Source: Globodera rostochiensis
Lineage: Eukaryota; Nematoda; Chromadorea; Rhabditida; Heteroderidae
NCBI GenBank assembly: GCA_018350325.1
Contig: JAEVLN010000023.1
Location: 1,117,001-1,181,000 of the forward strand
Direction: 5' to 3'
DNA length: 64,000 bases
The notes under the pieces were generated by a model. It searched no databases. It saw nothing but the letters and a program-made list of their open reading frames with translations, and had not been told where the DNA came from. The translations under genes were made by a program, and so were the position numbers. This document shows, in pieces, positions 1 through 10,437 of the stretch (its first letter is position 1; every line of letters starts with the position of its first letter).

Positions 1-531
1 CTTTTGGGATGGTTTTCCCATTCAAATTTAGTCCAGTAGTAACCAGGGTTTAAAAAAACAATTCAATTAGAGTCCAGTTAAATAAAAAGACCATCTGACT
101 GGGCGACAACGACGTTTAAGGTGCCATAGCTCTTCTTGGAATCAAGCAAATTGAACAAATTTTGTAATATAAACCAGGCATGCTCACGGTTACCAATTTC
201 CTTAACCGTAACCGCCCGTCCTCAAACACTCATAACCGTTAACCGCCCGTAACCGCCCGTCCTAAAATCTCATAACCGTTAACCGCCCGCGGTTATCCGC
301 GGTTCACCGCATTATTTAAAGTCAATAAAGTTTTCCAGATTTCGAAAAATCGATTTTTCAAAACTAATTTTTTCCGATCGTGATGTGGCGTCTTTCTAAA
401 ATTAAATCAAAATTGATGTGTATTGAACTTAATAAGTGATTTTTATCAGATTTTGTCAATGAATAAAATTTTAAATTTTCTTTCTAACACTCATGATTAA
501 AATCTAACAAAGCGCGACCGATCTGAGAATT
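1..531 (+). repeat. Long inverted repeat A, left arm
   Basis: The first ~530 bases reappear as a near-identical reverse complement at about 3329-3853, so they form the left arm of a long inverted repeat. The arm contains a satellite-like patch at 180-300 built from the word TTAACCGCCCGTAACCG in several copies. It may extend left of the window, so its true outer end is unknown. Its arrangement relative to repeat B (A B A' B') is not a simple nested transposon. Confidence 0.9.
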
Positions 532-537
532 TTTTTC

Positions 538-775
538 TACGGTGTTGAGGTACTCTTCCACTGAAAAAGCCGATGATTATCCGTACCTAAGTCTAAATAA
601 GATGGCAGCCTATTTATTAGATAAAATTTAATTAAGCATTAGCGCCGTAACAATTATAAAATCAATAGCCCGTCCGCTTTACATCGGTTTCACAATTTGT
701 AACGAAACCTGGGGCACGCACTAATCAGTGTGTAATCCTTACAGATTGAAAAGGCAAAAAGACCCATCTAAAAGG
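538..775 (+). repeat. Long inverted repeat B, left arm
   Basis: This ~237-bp stretch, starting CGGTGTTGAGGTACTC, is found as reverse complement at about 4318-4553. Together the arms bound a ~4.0 kb segment, probably a TIR-type DNA transposon. The segment holds the hAT element at 888-2566, the cargo gene at 2982-3370 and the inner arm A'. Long G/C homopolymer runs lie just inside both arms (810-858 and 4013-4027). Confidence 0.85.
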
Positions 776-887
776 GGGAGTGCACGAATCAGGATTATGC
801 CCATTTCTGCCCCCCCCCCCTTTATTGCCCTCTCCGGTTGGGGGGGGGGGGGGGGGGATCGATCAGAGCGAATTGTGGGCATAAAAG

Positions 888-2566
888 CAGGGCTCCCAGA
901 TGAAAATTTTCAAAAACATCATTTGGGTAGCAAAAAAGCATCATTCGGGACCAAAAAGCATCATTTTTTAAAAACCTTTGTTTAACCGGTAAATAGTGCG
1001 TATCAAATGTTCAAATGACATATTTTTGATTATCCATGATCGATGTAAGTAGTTTTTTGTTTGAAATTAGCATTTGGTAAAATTCGGGGCACGAATAATC
1101 GAAATTGACTTTGATTTGGGCCAGTGATTTCACGGTCTCAACTTTCAATGAATTGCGCACATCCGTCCATTGTGCTGAGCAGAGTGAGAAAACTCGCTCC
1201 ACGAAGGCATTGGATACCGGAATCGACAGAAATTTGCTAACGAGTTTGTACAAGCAGGGAAGGTCTGCGTTGAAAATCTGTTGCCACTTCTGTTCCGTAG
1301 TCAGCTGCTCGAACTCGGCCTCCGGGACTTCTTTCAAGATCTGATTGACTTGACTGATTTCGTCAAACAGCGCATCAGTCATGTCGGGCGCGTACTCGGA
1401 CGCCAATTCGATGATCTCCTCGTGGTCCAGCTGATGCGTTGTGAGTGTAAGCCACCCGATTTGAGTTCGGTACCGCTCGGTGCGGAACCATTTGTCAACG
1501 TATTCCAGTGTGGATTGGTAGAAGAGCTGCAGGGCTTCAAGGTTTACAATAAAAACTGTAAGTTTCGATTCCATTTTTCGCCGTGAAAAAACGCAGCACC
1601 AAAGGGAAAAGTTTGGTGGTTTTATGATTTGAAGCATCAATTGAAATTGAGAATGGCTGGGATGACAAGTCCGAAAGGAAGGTGCGAACCGAAAGTGGTG
1701 CGAGCACTCCTACTTTTAAATTTGAGGCTCGAATATTTAAAAAACTAAAACCTGAAATGATCGCTGCTGTCTTTGTTTGGGCACTGGAGTATTTTTTGGC
1801 AATGGTGGAATCCGGAAAGATTTTTGTGAAGAATCCATCTGAAGAAAGGCAATCGGCAGAAGCAAACGACTGGTTGTGTCTGCAGATATGGAAAGCAAAC
1901 GCTCCTAAAATGTCGATCATTTGAAGTGAAATATTTAAAATAAATACCTTCCGCTGCTGCCGTTTGAAGTTCAATGCTCGTTGGCGCTGAAGAATGCGCG
2001 AATGCTGCGATTCCTTTTGTTGTGTTTGCTGCTTTTGCATTTTTTTTGTGCTTGTCCGTTGCGAAATGTCGTATGACTGCAAACTTGCCGGTAGATCCAA
2101 GTGCGATGTTCTCATTGCACGGAACGCAATGGAATTCATCATCGTTTTTGGCCCGCTTGATGCCAGTGAATTCTTTAGAGTAAGAGTCGAGAAATTTCCG
2201 CTTTGAAGCCATTAAATTTCTGAACGATTATTCAAAATACATACTTTTTTATGGGTTGGGGAAGGGTGAGAATCGGCGGCCATAAATGTTTCGACTTTTT
2301 AAATTAAAAAGTTGGTACAATTTAATTGTGAATTCATAACAATCATTACGCCAAATATTCAAAATTTAATAGAAAATTTTGCATTCCACCAGTGCCATTT
2401 TCAAAAAAACACACTAAAATCCTCAAAACACACAAAAAGCAGCAAAAATCATCATGAGCATCCAAAAAACAACAAAAATCATCAAATCATCATTTTTAAA
2501 TTTTAGCATCATTGACATTCCAAAAAACACCAAGATGATGATAAATCATCAAATCTGGGAGCCCTG
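888..2566 (-). mobile_element. hAT transposon carrying a decayed transposase
   Basis: The ends are inverted copies beginning CAGGGCTCCCAGAT (888) and ending ATCTGGGAGCCCTG (2566). A perfect 8-bp duplication, CATAAAAG, lies at 880-887 and 2567-2574. An 8-bp duplication with CAGGG ends is the hAT signature. Next to both ends sit arrays of a short word (about AAAAATCATCATT), mirroring the word arrays of the non-autonomous elements elsewhere in the window. The minus-strand transposase remnant at 2212-1011 lies inside. The element is nested in the inverted-repeat-B segment. Confidence 0.88.
1011..2212 (-). pseudogene. hAT transposase, internally deleted
   Basis: The gene reads right to left. Exon 1 (2212-1948) encodes a BED/TTF-like zinc finger (C-x2-C-x16-H-x5-H, beginning FHCVPCNE). 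A 43-bp GT-AG intron (1947-1905) joins it to exon 2, which includes ISIDASNHKTTKLFPLVLRF, typical of the start of the hAT catalytic domain. A third segment ending at 1011 carries the C-terminal dimerisation region (FLSIPVSNAFVERVFSL and downstream). Only about 380 residues are visible against the usual 600 or more, the catalytic middle is largely missing, and the last two segments are in different frames. It is therefore not expected to be active. Confidence 0.82.
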
Positions 2567-2981
2567 CATAAAAGGCACTGGCTGACATACAAAATTCATT
2601 TTTCCATTCTATTTGCTTTGTTACACTTGGCGCTGTTTTTATCTTTCAAAATTCGTTCCCAAAGATAATCTTTCTTTATTCAATTAATTACTAAAAATAT
2701 AAAAACCATAATGCGCATTAGCAATGCATTACTTGGATTTTACCATTAGTAGTCTAAATTAGAGATGATATAACAAATTCATTAAGGCAAAGCATAGAGC
2801 CCCCCCCCCCTCTTTTATAGATAATTTTTATTTCAATATTTAATGCAAAAAGTGCCAAAATTCTTTTACTTTACTCGCTTTCTTGATATTTATAAAAATT
2901 AAATTACTGAAAGTAAAATATTTTATAGAGATGTTAATAATTTTTTTATCTTTAGAAAGAATACAAATCATCTTCATCAAA

Positions 2982-3370
2982 ATGGGATTATCTTCATCGT
3001 CCTCATCAAGCGGTGCGGCGTGGAAACAAGTCCCTAGCTGTGGCTGCGGGTACCAGCATTTTCGTGCCGTTAAAATGGAATGGCAGACTCATCCAATGAG
3101 CGCCGGAAACCAATTTAAAATCAACGCTGCAAAAACTCTTTTTGCTTTAATCGGTGGATTCGGCATCTTGGTTAACTGCTAAAAATATTTTACAATTTTT
3201 AATTACAGTTAGCGGCTCCTGATACGGTGCATCACGCGGTTTTGATTTATTTTGTCTGTGGCAAGTGTGGCAAAGAGAATTTTCAATACTGGAAAAGAAC
3301 ACCGGTACAAATTTTTTGTTTTAATTCTCAGATCGGTCGCGCTTTGTTAGATTTTAATCATGAGTGTTAG
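2982..3370 (+). CDS. Small two-exon cysteine-rich protein carried inside an inverted-repeat element
   Basis: Exon 1 (2982-3170) starts MGLSSSSSSSGAAWKQV and contains a CGCGYQHF motif. A 38-bp intron (3171-3208, GT...CAG) is followed by exon 2 with VCGKCGKENFQYWKR. The paired C-x-C and C-x2-C suggest a zinc ribbon of about 117 residues. The last ~14 codons and the stop at 3368-3370 lie inside inverted-repeat arm A', so the natural C-terminus may have been replaced. I do not recognise the family. It could be host DNA captured by the element or an element-encoded accessory protein. Confidence 0.5.
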
Positions 3371-3853
3371 AAAGAAAATTTAAAATTTTATTCATTGACA
3401 AAATCTGATAAAAATCACTTATTAAGTTCAATACACATCAATTTTGATTTAATTTTAGAAAGACGCCACATCACGATCGGAAAAAATTAGTTTTGAAAAA
3501 TCGATTTTTCGAAATCTGGAAAACTTTATTGACTTTAAATAATGCGGTGAACCGCGGATAACCGCGGGCGGTTAACGGTTATGAGATTTTAGGACGGGCG
3601 GTTACGGGCGGTTAACGGTTATGAGTGTTTGAGGACGGGCGGTTACGGTTAAGGAAATTGGTAACCGTGAGCATGCCTGGTTTATATTACAAAATTTGTT
3701 CAATTTGCTTGATTCCAAGAAGAGCTATGGCACCTTAAACGTCGTTGTCGCCCAGTCAGATGGTCTTTTTATTTAACTGGACTCTAATTGAATTGTTTTT
3801 TTAAACCCTGGTTACTACTGGACTAAATTTGAATGGGAAAACCATCCCAAAAG
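3329..3853 (-). repeat. Long inverted repeat A, right arm
   Basis: This is the reverse complement of 1-531, including the TTAACCGCCCG word patch at 3545-3665. It lies inside the segment bounded by repeat B, whereas its partner lies outside it. Confidence 0.9.
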
Positions 3854-3987
3854 TCACATTTAATATTTTTTGTTTTAACTGAATTGAATAAAGATTAACC
3901 TATACCTTGGGAACGGATTTTAAAAGGAAAAACAACAGCGAATGTAACATAACAAAACCATGAGAATGGCTCAAATGAATTTTGTTT

Positions 3988-4260
3988 TTATGCACATAAA
4001 TTTCTCTGATCGACCCCCCCCCCCCCCACCGTCAGGGGTTTAGGGAGAGGGCAGACCAGACATGGACATAAGCTTGAGTAAACACTGAAGAAAGTATGTG
4101 TGATTGATTGCACCGCGCAAATGGATGGAAAAAGGGGGGGGCAGTCAGACCGTACACCCCGGGGGTGGGGCATGCCCCCCCCCCCCTCCAAACAAATGTT
4201 TTTGAGAAAAGGAGGTGGGGGGGGGTACCCCCATCTTTTTTCACGTACAGCAACCAAGGT
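3988..4260. other. Poly-C/poly-G low-complexity stretch
   Basis: Several runs of 7-14 C or G alternate with ordinary sequence. Open frames here encode only proline/glycine strings and are not believable genes. Part of it (CTCTGATCGACC followed by C runs) mirrors 850-870, so it belongs to the inner part of the repeat-B element. Confidence 0.6.
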
Positions 4261-4317
4261 TCTAAATTATAATGAAGTTTCGAGATAAAACGACATTACA
4301 AAAAGATCGATTAAGAA

Positions 4318-4553
4318 CTTCCTATGGGTCTTTTTGCCTTTTCAATCTGTAAGGATTACACACTGATTAGTGCGTGCCCCAGGTTTCGTTACAAATTGTG
4401 AAACCGATGTAAAGCGGACGGGCTATTGATTTTATAATTGTTACGGCGCTAATGCTTAATTAAATTTTATCTAATAAATAGGCTGCCATCTTATTTAGAC
4501 TTAGGTACGGATAATCATCGGCTTTTTCAGTGGAAGAGTACCTCAACACCGTT
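4318..4553 (-). repeat. Long inverted repeat B, right arm
   Basis: Reverse complement of 538-775, ending CCTCAACACCG. It marks the right limit of the ~4.0 kb element. Confidence 0.85.
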
Positions 4554-4589
4554 TTAATAACTGTTTACGTTATATTCTGTTTGCTTGAT

Positions 4590-5315
4590 CGGATTCTTTA
4601 CCGAGGTCGAGATTTGGGGATGGGCCGAGGCCTGGACATCAAAAACTCGAAATTCCGAGAGTCCAGGACGGAGTTTTCGACAATTTTCCGAGATTCGAGA
4701 CCTGGAGTCTCGGGAAATCTTGGTCGGGATCTCGGTCTCGGCCAGTCTCTAATAGTTTTGTCGACTTTACCCGGACTATTCGTTTTCGAATTTAGGAATC
4801 ATTCGGTTGAGGCCCAAATTCCGGGCTCTAGTTAAGTTTGTCGTCTAAGTAAAAAAAGAAGCAATCCATCGTTTCAATTTCTCCTTTTTACATTTAAAAT
4901 ATTTCCCAAAAGCGAAGAATGTTAAATCTTCATCTGAAACTCGATGACCCAAAATGCCTGTCATCCGCATACTATACTTACTATAAGTAGTTTCCTGATT
5001 TTTGGGCTTGACAGGTGGCTACCCTGATTTAATATTATTCATCGATTTATGATGACTGGTCAGAAAAATGCTTTGAATAAACTTTTATTAAAAAATTTTA
5101 AGAAAATCGGAAATTTGGGCATTTTTTTTTCTAAAATTTTTTGGTTTTGTACAAAATTTTGGGTTTAGCTAGACCAAAAAATACCAAAACCAAAAGAAAC
5201 CCAAAATTTGGTTTTGGTTTTGGTCAAATTGGGCAAACCCCAAAAAAAAATCCAAACTAAAAGAAACACAAAAAATTTTGTACAAAATTTTGTTTGGGCT
5301 GAGTTGCCGGTCTCT
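4590..5315. repeat. Two degenerate word-array repeats
   Basis: 4590-4755 is an array of the word CGAGA/CTCGG in both orientations, ending GGCCAGTCTCTA. 5110-5313 is an array of AAACCAAAA/TTTTGGTTTT, ending TTGCCGGTCTCTA. The shared CCGGTCTCTA end is the right terminus seen in the complete hAT-type elements at 30014-30798 and 46916-47024. The left ends are missing, so these are truncated. I see no gene between 4553 and 5700. Confidence 0.65.
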
Positions 5316-5474
5316 AATTCGAACTCTGTCACAACATCGATCTAAAAATTGAAGGAATTATTTAATTCATTGGATTTTTGCAGAACAATTCAATATATTT
5401 TTAATCACTTTGCGGATTTAAGCATATGTATAAGTCAATATGTCACCTTTTTAGTCATATAAATCTCGGCTCTA

Positions 5475-5790
5475 CACATAAGTTGTGGCAGATAGAAAGA
5501 TCAAAAAGTTTGCGACAAAATGCCAGAGTATTCAATTTAAATAGAGGGGGAAATTGAAGTGTGATATGAGTAAGTGGATTATATTGCTCAAAAACTCTAT
5601 TCTTCATACTTCTAGGAATTTGAACAAAATGATCAAAATTGGGCACATTTTCAAATCGCAAAAATATGGCACGGACTCCAAAATATGGCAAATGCCATTG
5701 GTACTTAAACCGCCCTTTCCCTGCGGGGTATATGCAACCATTTGTCTAAAGCTTGGGTGGAATTGTCTGACCGAAAGGTTGGACTTAAAT
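5475..5790. repeat. Dispersed repeat with a short F-box-family gene fragment
   Basis: 5560-5700 closely matches 33740-33870 in the same orientation, and 5500-5550 matches 36430-36490 inverted. At 5712-5765 the minus strand resembles the KWLHTPRG segment of the F-box-like genes at 37191-38370 and 12191-13400, with degraded bases. 5800-6650 holds only AT-rich sequence and a truncated repeat with the word TTTGGCAT. No gene is seen there. Confidence 0.5.
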
Positions 5791-6926
5791 TTAATTTCCC
5801 AAAAACATAAAAAAGCTTCTTTCATCACCTCAATTATTTTTACACATGCATTATAATTTAGGATTTTTAGCATAAATACATTAAGAGAAGCTTTTTACAC
5901 AATTTTCGACATAATTTAGGAGTTTTATCACAAATTTTACTTTTGAAGAAATAGTATTAGAAAAATTGTTACTAATTTTTCATAAAGTTCCAAAAATTGT
6001 TGCCTTCGTTGGCTATTTATAGTCCAAAACACCGAAGGTAGGCCAAACGAAGAAGACGTATTTTTTAAAATTTTTAAAACTATTTTTTTTAAACATCCAT
6101 AACTGTTTTATCGAAAATCGGTGAAATTTATCCTTACAGTCTACCGGGCTCGAACCCCTGGCTCAGAGCAAAAATGCACTGTTTGTGTTGTATAAATACA
6201 GTATGCCAACATTTTTTGAAATCCACTTCACCACGCGTGCAAATTTGCTATTTCCAAATCTATTGGGGCGTAAGTTATAGTGTCGAATGATATATAATTT
6301 GTTCCGTTTTGCCTCGGGACAATATGATCCATATTTACCAATGACTTTTTCTTGGACCAAAAATCCACCCACAAAGATCAGCATTTTCCCTAAATTTTTT
6401 ACTTTTGATATTTTTTATAAAATTTTCCGAAACATAAGAAAAATAGTATAACCGTAGGAGCAAAATTAATAAAGATAGATGAATTTTGAAGGTTTTTATG
6501 CATAAACTGACTAGATTTTGGCCATTTTTGGCACATATTTTGGCATTTTTTGGGATTTTTAGCACATATTTGGCATTTTCTAGCACATATAAATCCCAGC
6601 CCCAACTATAGTTCGTTCCGTCGCCCAACACTGCTATTTGCTTCTCTGACCTCCCATTTCTTTCTTTCTCTCATCATCGATCGATTGATTGATTGATTGA
6701 TTAGACAACGCGCAAATGACATGCATAAAGTTATGCCGTTTTCAACACAAAAATAACTTTCCCTTCCTTTGTTCATTTTCATTCATTCTTTTTGTCGTCG
6801 ACCCGGTTTTTGATAACTTTTTAATTTGCTTGCTTTTGGACATTTTCATTTTTAATTGCATTTCTGCGGCAAAAGGATAATTTTTAAATTCTTTTCCAGA
6901 CGCCTTTAAAAATAAAATTTTGTGAA

Positions 6927-9399
6927 ATGCCAAAAGCAAACTCTTCGCTGGGGCGGATGAAGCATTTGCTGGACACGGGCAATGGGGCGGACATTCACTT
7001 TTTGGTGGGGGGAGGAGACGAAAAGGAGGCGAGTTCTGAAAAATAGTGAAACATTTACTTTAATTAATGATATTTTAATTATTACTTAAATTAATATACC
7101 GTATTTCCTCTATTAGTAACCCATGGGTTACAATTGTTCAAACCCCCCTCAAGGGGGGGTTACAATTAGAAGGGGGTTTCAAATAGAGGGTGGGTTACTA
7201 TTTTTCAATACAAATTTTCAAAACTTATTTACATAAATTAAATTTTTATATTATTTTTTAAATCAAAATAAATTTCTGTAATAACAAAATTTTGCACAAA
7301 ATTATAATTCCACTGATCCGTCAAAACAAATGACTACTTCCAATTTTTCGTCGATTGTAAAAATGCGACGTTTTTTTGAATCTTATCACTAGAGACTTTG
7401 GGCATTTTTCTTGAGAAAAATGCAATTTTTAGGCATTTTCCACAGCAAAATTTTTGTATTCAATATCTCAGGCACTTTTTCCAAAAATTTCTTAAGAAAA
7501 ATGCAATAAAAATGAAAAATGTAGCCTTAGAAACAAAAAAATTTAGAACAAAAATGCACCCCTAAAAAATGACTTTTTCTTTTACAAAAAATCCACCCCC
7601 AAAGATCGAAATTTTCCCTAAAATTTTTTTATTTGGTAATTTTATAAAATGTTCCAAAACGTGTGAAAATATTATATTTCCAATTAGGTAGGTAAAAGAG
7701 AAATATAAAAAATGACGAATTTTGAAGGGTTTTACGCAAAAATTGACTGAATTAGGTCAGTTTTTGGCGTTTTTTAATCAATAGGCACTTTTTGGGGTTT
7801 TTGGTCAATATTTTAAGTCAATATTTCGCGTTTTTAGTATTAATATTATTCATGGATTTATGATGACTGGTCAGAAAAATGCGTTGAATAAAACTTTTTT
7901 TTAATAATTAAAAAAACAAATCGGAATTTGGGGATTTTATTATGTTTTCTAAAATTTTTTGGGGTTTAGGTCAAAGTTTCCAGTTTCTACTCATCTCTTT
8001 ATTAGTAAAATGCTTAATTTTATACGTAAATGGTATGGCTGTATAAAACTTGGTCATACTTAGTTTTTAAAACTCACGGCTTGGGGGGGGGGGGTTACAA
8101 TTAGAGGGGGGTTTCAAATAGAGGGGGGGTTACTATTTTTCAATCCCCCCTCTAGGGGGGGTTACAATTAGAAGGGGGTTTCAAATAGAGGTTGGGTTAC
8201 TAATAGAGGAAATACGGTATTTCAATTTTTTAATTTTTTTAAGCTTCTGCTAGCACATAAACTAATTCTGTCGGCGGCCTCCGACGTTTTTGATGCAATG
8301 TTTCCTTTTGATGCCCGAAATGCCGGTAGCTGAAAAAATAATTTAAAAAATTTTGAAAATGATTTTTTAGACCCTTCGAAAGAGATTAAGCCCGTGGAGG
8401 TGCCCGACATGGAGGTGGGGGCGTTTAAGGCGATGCTCAGCTTTATTTATGTGGACGATTTGAGCGGACTGAACGGGAACAATGCAATCCCTGTGCTTTA
8501 TGCCGGTCATTAAATTTTTGGGGCTTTTTATATTTTCCGTTCAAATTTTAAATTAAGCTAAAAAATATGACCTTCCTGAACTTGTCAATTCGTGTCTGAA
8601 CTTTCCAATACCGGAGCTGAACAATGTTTTTCTCGCGTTTGCCCAGACTCGTTTTCTTGGAAAAGAGGTGGGGGGGGGGGGGGAGGGGAATTATAATTGA
8701 TTTTTAATCTTAAATGAATTTTATTCTTTTTTTAAACAACAATTATTTTATTATTTCGGGATTTCGCTCGCCGATGTTTGGATTACATTGACCAGAATGC
8801 GGACGCTTTGCTCCTCTCGGAAGAGTTTTTGCAAATTGATCAAAAATTATTGTGTGAGATTCTGGGCCGTGACGATTTGATGATCAGCGAAGAAATTGCA
8901 ATTTGGAATGCCGTAACTTAAAATTATTTTAATTTTAGTATTTATATTTCCCTTAAAATATTTAGGCACTTCGCTGGGTGGACGAAAAATGCCACCAAAA
9001 TGGGGAAGAGCTTTCGGCGGCGAATAGACGCGCAATGCTCGACCCGGCACTTTTCAAAATTCGTTTTCCGCTCATCCCTCAAAAGGATTTTACTCAGAAA
9101 ATTGGTATCACTCATTTGGATTGGCAGTTTGAATTTTAAAATGCCAAATCTACCTAATTATTTTCATAATTCCGACTCCAAAATTCGGTTAAATTTTGTT
9201 TTTGACAGTTCGGTCCGGAGTGTTGACGGATGCCGAGATCATCAGCGTTTATGTGTACCATTCTCATCCGGAACGCGCTCTGCCCGAGCTTTACCGGCTG
9301 CAATTCCCAACTAATGGGCGTGCTTTTACAGCAGGTGGTCGGTCACTCTGCCGTTTATCTACCAAAATGCTCTACTCGTGTAGGCGTAATTGCACATAG
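6927..9399 (+). CDS. BTB-BACK domain protein, copy 1
   Basis: Seven exons give about 303 residues: 6927-7028, 8244-8325, 8371-8505, 8558-8667, 8760-8912, 8966-9104, 9209-9399. BTB motifs are ADIHFLVGGGDEKE, LLAHKLILSAASDVFDAMF and the VGAFKAMLSFIYVDDL segment. The BACK part includes FARRCLDYIDQNADALL and LRWVDEKC. After BACK comes GVLTDAEIISVYV, as in BTBD3/6-type proteins, but the PHR domain normally found there is absent. BTB-BACK proteins usually act as Cullin-3 ligase adaptors; here that is inferred. Intron 1 uses a GC donor (GAG|GCGAG) and is interrupted by a 1.1-kb element. The acceptor before exon 5 is TTTCGG rather than AG. A broken SPRY gene follows 130 bp downstream. Confidence 0.72.
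7099..8219. mobile_element. MITE-like element in the BTB gene intron
   Basis: The ends are inverted: TACCGTATTTCCTCTATTAG at 7099 and its complement ending at 8219. The interior near both ends repeats GGGGGTTACAATTAGA / TTTCAAATAGAGG. The matching intron of copy 2 (about 32180-32250, minus strand) lacks it and reads straight through ATTAATGATATTTC, which provides an empty site. The centre contains debris of other repeats, such as 7845-7990 matching 5030-5170. Confidence 0.8.
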
Positions 9400-9529
9400 A
9401 AAAAATCTGAAAAACCGCTTTTTAAAGTCTTTTTTTATAGCCAAATCAAAAAGTGCCACTTTTTTTGCAATGACCGGCACAAAAGGGAAATGATATTTAA
9501 TATTTTTGAAAATAAATATATTTCCTTAG

Positions 9530-10128
9530 GGCTAACCCTTCAAAATCGATGGGATTCCGCTGCATGTCACGAGGACCTCATTCTCATTGAGCCCGACCGA
9601 TTGATTGTCCAATTAATGGGAGAGAACGAAGGTATAGTAAATATTATTGTGTTAAAAAGATTTGATTAAACGGTTTATGAAAAGAGTTTTAACTTTTTTT
9701 CAGGGACGCGCTCTGTCCGCGCTGAATGGTCAATTCCAAAAGGAAAATTCGGCATTTTCTACTACGAAGTGACCATCTTGGAGAAAGGAGAGTAAGTTAA
9801 ATAAATAAATAGTTGAACTTTGAAATGCTTTAAAAGCATTTTCCTTTAAAAACATTATATTTAATTTGGCAACTCGCCAAATCATTTACACGAAGAATGG
9901 CGAGCGTTTGGGTGAGAAAATAAATTTAAAAAATTATTTGCAATTTCAATTTTTTTTTTAATTATTTGCTTTACTATTTCCCTGCGTTATCTTGCAGAAA
10001 CTGCCGTTTTGTTCGTCAATTTTGGCGCCGATTTGTTTCCATGCGTTTCGTTGTGGAACCCTGGCGACAAAATTGAAGCGAATTTTGGCCCGAATTTCAA
10101 ATTCAACATTGCCGCCGATGGCATTTAG
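9530..10128 (+). pseudogene. SPRY domain gene (RBP/SPRYSEC type), exon 3 deleted
   Basis: Exon 1 (9530-9631, [17 protein letters not shown]), exon 2 (9704-9791, [20 protein letters not shown]) and exon 4 (about 9998-10128, ending [14 protein letters not shown]) have correct splice sites and phases. Exon 3 keeps only its last ~40 bases ([17 protein letters not shown] at 9873-9911) and has lost its acceptor, so about 200 bases of the SPRY core are gone. The family binds protein partners through the SPRY fold, and in cyst nematodes some members are secreted effectors. The exon 1 acceptor (TTCCTTAG) implies an upstream exon, but none with a signal peptide is visible. Confidence 0.85.
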
Positions 10129-10245
10129 AAACTCAAAACCGAAGGGATTTATGGGCTTTTGCCGTTGACGGTTTCCGGCGTTTTGTTGTTTTTATTTGTC
10201 GATCAACCATCCGGTGCTACCAGTAAAGAATAGGCAAAATGTTAG

Positions 10246-10308
10246 CCCCGGGTGGGACTCGAACCCACGTCCTCCACCCAATCCGTGGGCAGCTCTTCCA
10301 ACGGGGCG
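10246..10308 (-). other. tRNA-like sequence (degenerate)
   Basis: On the minus strand a 63-bp piece starts GCCCCGTTGG and ends CCCGGGGC, forming an acceptor-like stem. It includes a perfect T-arm (GTGGGTTCGAGTCCCAC). The D-arm is too short and the anticodon-loop position before the anticodon is G, not T. It is best read as a tRNA pseudogene or SINE head. Confidence 0.5.
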
Positions 10309-10437
10309 TCCAATTTGCCTTCTTCTTTATGGATGATCTTTTGCCCCCGCCGTAGGCGTTTTAACCGTTCGCTTCCAACCAGCGGAACACACAAATCCTT
10401 ACAGTATTTGGTCCGGTCCTACTTCCATTATGCTTGG

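Noticed and set aside
3988..4288. Proline/glycine-rich small genes
   Set aside because: Frames are generated by C and G homopolymer runs in an element interior.
9196..9493. Separate small genes overlapping the BTB last exon
   Set aside because: One frame continues the BTB-BACK protein (GVLTDAEIISVYV); the others are shadows.
10246..10308. Functional tRNA gene
   Set aside because: T-arm is perfect, but the D-arm is too short, total length is 63 and the base before the anticodon is not T.
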